A stretch of 64,000 bases of DNA, taken from contig CALVUF010000008.1 of NCBI GenBank assembly GCA_944363525.1, positions 1-64,000 on the forward strand. Direction: 5' to 3'. Shown piece by piece: positions 60,471-64,000 of this stretch. A program made the translations under genes and the position numbers. The notes beneath the pieces were generated by a model. That model saw nothing but the letters and a program-made list of their open reading frames with translations, had not been told where the DNA came from and searched no databases. Each line of letters begins with the position of its first letter. The stretch's first letter is position 1. Source of the DNA: an uncultured Bacilli bacterium (GTDB lineage: Bacteria; Bacillota_I; Bacilli_A; RFN20; CAG-826).

Positions 60471-61433
60471 TTGGCGTCTAGTTTTTCCTTCGCCCTGAAG
60501 GTCAAGGAGGAGATCGCGACCCTGCCGATCGAGGACGCGGCCTTAAGGCCGTTGCTTTCCGCCTTCCTCAAATGCAATGGTTCGATCAGGCTGGGGGAGC
60601 GGGTCCTAGACCTTTGCACCGAATCCTCAAAGATCGCCAAGTTGCTTTACCGGGGCTTATCCTCGATTTATGGGGTCCCGGTCCGTTTTGCCTATTCTAA
60701 GCAGATGCGGCTTCGGAAAGCGGTTCAATACCATGTCCTTTGCTCCGAGGTCGATTACATCCTTTCCGACCTTGAGGTGGATTTATTGTCCCCGGCTTTG
60801 CCGAAGTCGCTTTTGGGTAACGAACAGGATGAGCAAAGCTATTTGGCCGGGGCGTTTTTGGCCAAAGGATCGGTCAACGACCCCCATTCCTCCAATTACC
60901 ATCTGGAGATCGCCTGCGAGGACGAAGGTTATGCCAAAGCCATCGCCAAGCTTATCAATAAATCCCGTTCTTTCCCCTTTAACGCCAAGGTGGCTAAGCG
61001 CCGGAACCAATTCATCGCCTACTTGAAGCGGAGCGAGCAGATCAGCGCCTTCCTCACTTACATCGGGGCCACCGCCTCATGTTTGGAGTTCGAGAACATC
61101 CGGATCGATAGGGATTTTTCTAATGTCGGTAATCGATTCAACAACCTCGATGCCGCGAACATGGAGAAGACCGTCTCGGCCGCCGCTCGGCAGCTAAAGG
61201 AGATTGCTTTCTTTAAAAAAGGCAACGCTTTCCCTGAGATTTATTCTGAGAAACTCAAGGCGCTTATGCGGATAAGGGAGGTTAATCCCGACGCCTCCTT
61301 GGCCGAGTTGGCCAGTCTTTTGAGCGAGGAACTTTCCTGCTCAATCAGCAAAAGCAACATCAACCATTTATTCCGGAAACTGCATGAGGAGTATTCGATC
61401 AAGCATGGCCCTGACCCCGAAGAAAAGAGCTGA
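60471..61433 (+). CDS. whiA: WhiA, sporulation/cell-division DNA-binding protein
   Basis: This 320-residue protein has an N-terminal degenerate LAGLIDADG homing-endonuclease fold (KVKEEIATLP...LSAFLKCNGSIRLGE, SYLAGAFLAKGSVNDPHSSNYHLEIAC) and a C-terminal helix-turn-helix (NPDASLAELASLLSEELSCSISKSNINHLFRKL). It acts in cell division and chromosome segregation in Gram-positive bacteria. Translation starts at a TTG behind GGAGGGGG, 6 nt after rapZ; no ATG fits the conserved start. Confidence 0.95.
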   Translation: MASSFSFALKVKEEIATLPIEDAALRPLLSAFLKCNGSIRLGERVLDLCTESSKIAKLLYRGLSSIYGVPVRFAYSKQMRLRKAVQYHVLCSEVDYILSDLEVDLLSPALPKSLLGNEQDEQSYLAGAFLAKGSVNDPHSSNYHLEIACEDEGYAKAIAKLINKSRSFPFNAKVAKRRNQFIAYLKRSEQISAFLTYIGATASCLEFENIRIDRDFSNVGNRFNNLDAANMEKTVSAAARQLKEIAFFKKGNAFPEIYSEKLKALMRIREVNPDASLAELASLLSEELSCSISKSNINHLFRKLHEEYSIKHGPDPEEKS

Positions 61434-61656
61434 GGCCAAGCGGGCCGACGCCGAGGCCTTATTGAGCTTTGGCCTTCGTTTAAAGGAACTTCGGGAGCAG
61501 CGGGGCTTAACCCAGCTTTCTTTATCCTTCTTTTGCCAAGTGAGCCCTCATTATCTAAGCGACTTAGAGAACGGAAGACGGAACCCGAGCTTCGTCATCC
61601 TCCGCCGGTTGGCCGCCGCCTTCGAATTGAGTTTATCTGAGTTATTGGATTACTGA
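61405..61656 (+). CDS. XRE-family helix-turn-helix regulator
   Basis: This 83-residue protein is a single Cro/CI-type domain: LRLKELREQRGLTQLSLSFFCQVSPHYLSDLENGRRNPSFVILRRLAAAFELSLSELL. The ATG at 61405 overlaps the end of whiA by 29 nt in another frame, with GAGGAG 13 nt upstream; an ATG at 61384 is an alternative. Overlap suggests co-expression with whiA. The target is unknown; the following dehydrogenase gene has its own promoter. Confidence 0.8.
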   Translation: MALTPKKRAEAKRADAEALLSFGLRLKELREQRGLTQLSLSFFCQVSPHYLSDLENGRRNPSFVILRRLAAAFELSLSELLDY

Positions 61657-61714
61657 AAAGTAACAAAAACGAACAAAAAGGAACGATTGTGTTTTACTTT
61701 CAAAGGGGCTGAAT

Positions 61715-61741
61715 TGCTATAATTCGGCTTGCCACCAGGAG
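61715..61741 (+). promoter_or_regulatory. Promoter and ribosome-binding site of the alcohol dehydrogenase
   Basis: TGCTATAAT (61715-61723) is an extended -10 box. The ribosome-binding site AGGAGG (61737-61742 region) stands about 7 nt before the ATG. A partial Rex-like pattern TTGTG-N8-CAAA lies just upstream (61688-61703) but is too weak to claim. Confidence 0.55.
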
Positions 61742-61748
61742 GAATAAA

Positions 61749-62897
61749 ATGGCTAATCGTTTCTGTTTAAACCCCGTTTCCTATCACGGATATGGGGCGA
61801 TCGATTCGATCGTGACCGAGATCGAATCCCATCATTTCAAGAAAGGTCTGCTCTGCACCGATCCGGGGCTCATCAAGTTCAAGGTCGTCGATAACGTCAC
61901 CCGCTTGCTCGACGCCGCCGGCTTAGCCTACGAGATCTATGACGGCATCAAGCCGAATCCGACCATCGAGAACGTCCAGGAAGGGGTCGAGGCCTTCAAG
62001 AAGGCCGGGGCTGACTACCTCATCGCCATCGGCGGCGGTTCGGCCATGGACACCGCCAAGGCCATCGGCATCATCGCCACCAACCCGGAATTCGCCGACG
62101 TCCGGAGCTTAGAAGGGGTCGCCCCGACTAAGAACCCCTGCGCCCCGATCCTCGCCATCCCGACCACCGCCGGGACCGCGGCCGAAGTCACCATCAACTA
62201 CGTCATCACCGACGTCGAGAAATCCCGCAAGTTCGTCTGCGTCGATCCCCATGACATGCCGATCGTCGCCTTCATTGACCCGACCATGATGTCCTCGATG
62301 CCGAAGGGGCTCACCGCCTCGACCGGGATGGATGCCTTGACCCATGCCATCGAAGGGCTCATCACCAAAGGGGCCTGGGAGCTCTCCGATTGCCTCCACC
62401 TCGAAGCCATCAAGCTCATCTCCCATAACCTCCGCTCGGCCTACGCCGGGGAGAAAGAAGGAAGAGAAGGGATGGCCCTTGGCCAATACGTCGCCGGCAT
62501 GGGCTTCTCCAACGTTGGGCTCGGCATCGTCCACTCGATGGCCCATCCGTTGTCCGCTTTATACGACACCCCGCACGGGGTCGCCTGCTCGATCCTCCTC
62601 CCGACCGGGATGAAGTTCAATGCCGAATACACCGGGACGAAGTATCGCGAACTCGCCCGGGCCATGGGGGTCGAAGGGGTCGACTCGATGAGCGTCGAGG
62701 AATACCGGGCAGCGGCGATCGAAGCCGTCTCCAAACTTTCCCAAGACGTCGGCATCCCGACCAATCTCAAGGGCATCGTCAAAGAAGAGGACCTTTCTTT
62801 CCTCGCCGATTCGGCTTTGGCCGACGCCTGCATGGGCGGCAACCCGATCGCCCCGACCAAGGAGCAGGTCATCGCCCTCTATAAGTCGTTGATGTAA
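61749..62897 (+). CDS. Iron-containing (group III) alcohol dehydrogenase
   Basis: This 382-residue NAD(P)-dependent enzyme has the dinucleotide motif AIGGGSAMDTAKAIG, the family signature region AIPTTAGTAAEVTINYVIT and STGMDALTHAIEGLIT. Its metal-binding residues lie in the helical domain (Asp and His in STGMDALTHA, His in GLGIVHSMAHPLSALYDTPHGVAC). The enzyme reduces an aldehyde or ketone, for example in ethanol or propanediol formation; the substrate is not visible. It probably reoxidises NADH from fermentation. It is monocistronic with its own terminator. Confidence 0.93.
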   Translation: MANRFCLNPVSYHGYGAIDSIVTEIESHHFKKGLLCTDPGLIKFKVVDNVTRLLDAAGLAYEIYDGIKPNPTIENVQEGVEAFKKAGADYLIAIGGGSAMDTAKAIGIIATNPEFADVRSLEGVAPTKNPCAPILAIPTTAGTAAEVTINYVITDVEKSRKFVCVDPHDMPIVAFIDPTMMSSMPKGLTASTGMDALTHAIEGLITKGAWELSDCLHLEAIKLISHNLRSAYAGEKEGREGMALGQYVAGMGFSNVGLGIVHSMAHPLSALYDTPHGVACSILLPTGMKFNAEYTGTKYRELARAMGVEGVDSMSVEEYRAAAIEAVSKLSQDVGIPTNLKGIVKEEDLSFLADSALADACMGGNPIAPTKEQVIALYKSLM

Positions 62898-62910
62898 TTC
62901 GCCTCGAATC

Positions 62911-62938
62911 GCCCGTCGGTTAGTTCCGGCGGGCTTTT
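62911..62938 (+). terminator. Terminator of the alcohol dehydrogenase gene
   Basis: A 9-bp stem GCCCGTCGG/CCGGCGGGC with loop TTAGTT is followed by TTTTCTT. Confidence 0.93.
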
Positions 62939-63228
62939 CTTATGCCTAAAACCGCGCAGAACGAAGAGAAGGCCGCAAAAGTTCAGGAAAATTGCGTCGA
63001 TACCCCTGTCAGTCGTTTTTTTGCACTTTACTTATCAGTAAAACCTAGGGTTGGCCATTTCCTATTTTTGACATAAGCAGCAAGAAATGCATGTGCTTTT
63101 TTGTCAAAAACGTTCAATTGATAATGAAGGATATTCGATATTCAGCGTTCTTTTGACTTACATTGTTCATAGAAGATTAGCATCGAGATTTCGACAGGTT
63201 TTTATGACCGTGATTATAGTCTGCTTGA
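62939..63228. other. Non-coding gap with a long AT-rich hairpin
   Basis: No gene is visible. At 63065-63110 the arms TTTTTGACA and TGTCAAAAA flank inner arms AAGCA and TGCTT, giving a 14-bp interrupted stem with a 14-nt loop. It has TTGACA in one arm and no T-run at its end. It lies downstream of two convergent genes and could be a bidirectional end signal or a protein site. The 13-mer AAAACCTAGGGTT at 63041 also occurs at 1388, probably by chance. Confidence 0.45.
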
Positions 63229-63825
63229 CTAGCCTCGGGGATTGAAGAGGCAGAAATAGACGCAGTTGAAGGAATTGAAGGCGGCGGGGTTGATCCCATA
63301 GACGGTCATCCCGTCTTCGAGGATTTTGACTCCTTCATCATATCCTTGCCAATCGTCTAGGTAGATTGTCTCAGGCAAGCCATAGATTGTTTTCTCGTCG
63401 TTTTCGTATAAGTCTGTGTCCTTGACGGTGAATTCGAAGACCCGGGCTTCATAGACCTCGACCCCGGTTATCGTGGCTTGGCTGAGGTCGGCGGTCGCGG
63501 GCCAGGTCTCGCGGATTTTGATTTCCCCCTGGTAATTGATCCGAACCGAGTCCCCGGGAATCAAGGGAGAGTGACCGTACTCGGTCACATCGACAAAGGG
63601 CTGGATTTCGTTATCGAAAAGCCAAGGGAAGCCGGCGTCGATGCTTTCCTTCGACGTCGTGACCGCATAATCCAGGTAATGGCCGGGCTGACTATTGCTT
63701 GGGGATTCTCCGCTGGGTTGGTTTTCACTTGGGGATTCCCCGCTAGGCTGGCCGGGTGAAGTCAAGTCGGCGGTGCAGCCGGTTAAGGCCAATAGCAACG
63801 AGAATAGGGAAAGAGGGTTCCGCAT
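63229..63825 (-). CDS. Small lipoprotein with a Ser/Gly/Pro-rich repeat linker
   Basis: This 198-residue protein starts MRNPLSLFSLLLALTGC (lipid-modified Cys17). It continues with a linker of two near-identical QPSGESPS units (QPSGESPSENQPSGESPSNS), then an acidic beta-rich domain with no recognised family (about residues 50-198). The -10-like TACAAT lies 9 nt upstream of the ATG on the minus strand with no ribosome-binding site. The linker places the domain away from the membrane. Confidence 0.72.
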   Translation of the reverse strand: MRNPLSLFSLLLALTGCTADLTSPGQPSGESPSENQPSGESPSNSQPGHYLDYAVTTSKESIDAGFPWLFDNEIQPFVDVTEYGHSPLIPGDSVRINYQGEIKIRETWPATADLSQATITGVEVYEARVFEFTVKDTDLYENDEKTIYGLPETIYLDDWQGYDEGVKILEDGMTVYGINPAAFNSFNCVYFCLFNPRG

Positions 63826-64000
63826 ATATCTATGATTGTATACGCCCGAGGATAAAGCAAGGTTTCCTCCGCTTGAGGATTGAGGGAATCCGCCTTATTT
63901 TGATTGCCCGGAACACCGCCGAATTGCCCCTTTACCATAAGGTAAACAACCGGTAAAACGCTTTTTGATTTATCCTCTTTTCTTGCCTGTTGCCCCTTTG
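63826..64000. other. Right-edge region upstream of the lipoprotein
   Basis: It contains the promoter side of the minus-strand lipoprotein gene (TATACAAT on the minus strand near 63835-63842). The rest shows no gene, tRNA or repeat that can be supported before the window ends. Confidence 0.35.

Noticed and set aside
61688..61705. Rex operator before the alcohol dehydrogenase
   Set aside because: Only the TTGTG half is good; the right half departs from TTCACAA at several positions.
63041..63053. Shared 13-mer AAAACCTAGGGTT with 1388-1400 as evidence of another repeat-array remnant
   Set aside because: A single short near-palindromic match without phased units; chance is sufficient.

Overview
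The window looks like a chromosomal segment of an uncultured, strictly anaerobic, fermentative low-wall or Gram-positive bacterium of the Bacilli/Erysipelotrichia/Mollicutes-allied group. Supporting signs are the Firmicutes-type blocks rpoA-rplQ, rlmB-sigma-rpmG-secE-nusG, rplKAJL-rpoBC, rpsLG-fusA-tuf and uvrA-lgt-trxB-rapZ-whiA; several Lgt-type lipoproteins; no outer-membrane genes; an electron-bifurcating type [FeFe] hydrogenase; and a single-chain pyruvate:ferredoxin oxidoreductase. TGA is used as a stop in many genes, so the code is the standard bacterial one and not the Mycoplasma code. Housekeeping genes are rich in C-ending codons; accessory genes (for example 33514-34131 and 49770-52594) are visibly more AT-rich.

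Layout. 1-1244: end of the alpha operon. 1695-4284 (minus): Na+/drug-type ABC exporter plus a CBS protein. 4515-8705: hydCBA hydrogenase operon. 8743-13918: HAD phosphatase, cysS, mgtC, rlmB, a sigma-like gene, rpmG, secE, nusG. 13966-18911: a hypothetical gene, a phosphodiesterase, a large lipoprotein, and a zinc-type ArsR/P1B-ATPase operon with three phased operators. 19069-20394: DUF4143-type ATPase A behind a repeat array. 20691-31349: L11, L1, L10, L7/L12, a methyltransferase, rpoB, rpoC. 31515-34131: two lipoproteins inserted in the str/rpo block. 34373-38672: rpsL, rpsG, fusA, tuf. 38739-42985: RDD protein, tRNA-Lys, a gene relic, ABC exporter, GNAT, small conserved protein. 43104-46673: nifJ. 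46738-48740: small membrane protein and ATPase B. 48860-49233: tRNA-Pro and an IS30 relic. 49770-53226: two paralogous ECF-like sigma genes flanking a secreted and a YcxB-like membrane protein. 53293-62897: DUF362 ferredoxin, uvrA, lgt, trxB, rapZ, whiA, an HTH gene and an iron alcohol dehydrogenase. 63229-63825 (minus): a lipoprotein.

How it fits together. Pyruvate is oxidised by NifJ to reduced ferredoxin. HydABC re-oxidises ferredoxin together with NADH as H2, and the iron alcohol dehydrogenase offers an NADH sink. The thioredoxin reductase-like flavoprotein lacks the usual NADPH-binding residues and may also draw on ferredoxin.

The most unusual signals are (i) two stand-alone AAA/DUF4143 ATPase genes, each placed behind an array of direct repeats (23-bp and about 33-bp period) that ends at a TTGAAA -35 box and a promoter whose -10 lies only 4-6 nt from a start codon, plus a third, orphan 33-bp-period array near 1.4 kb; (ii) a recurrent start architecture in which a -10 box lies 6-10 nt before the start codon with no Shine-Dalgarno sequence, implying leaderless or near-leaderless mRNAs for many first genes; and (iii) a duplicated ECF-sigma cassette around secreted and membrane proteins.
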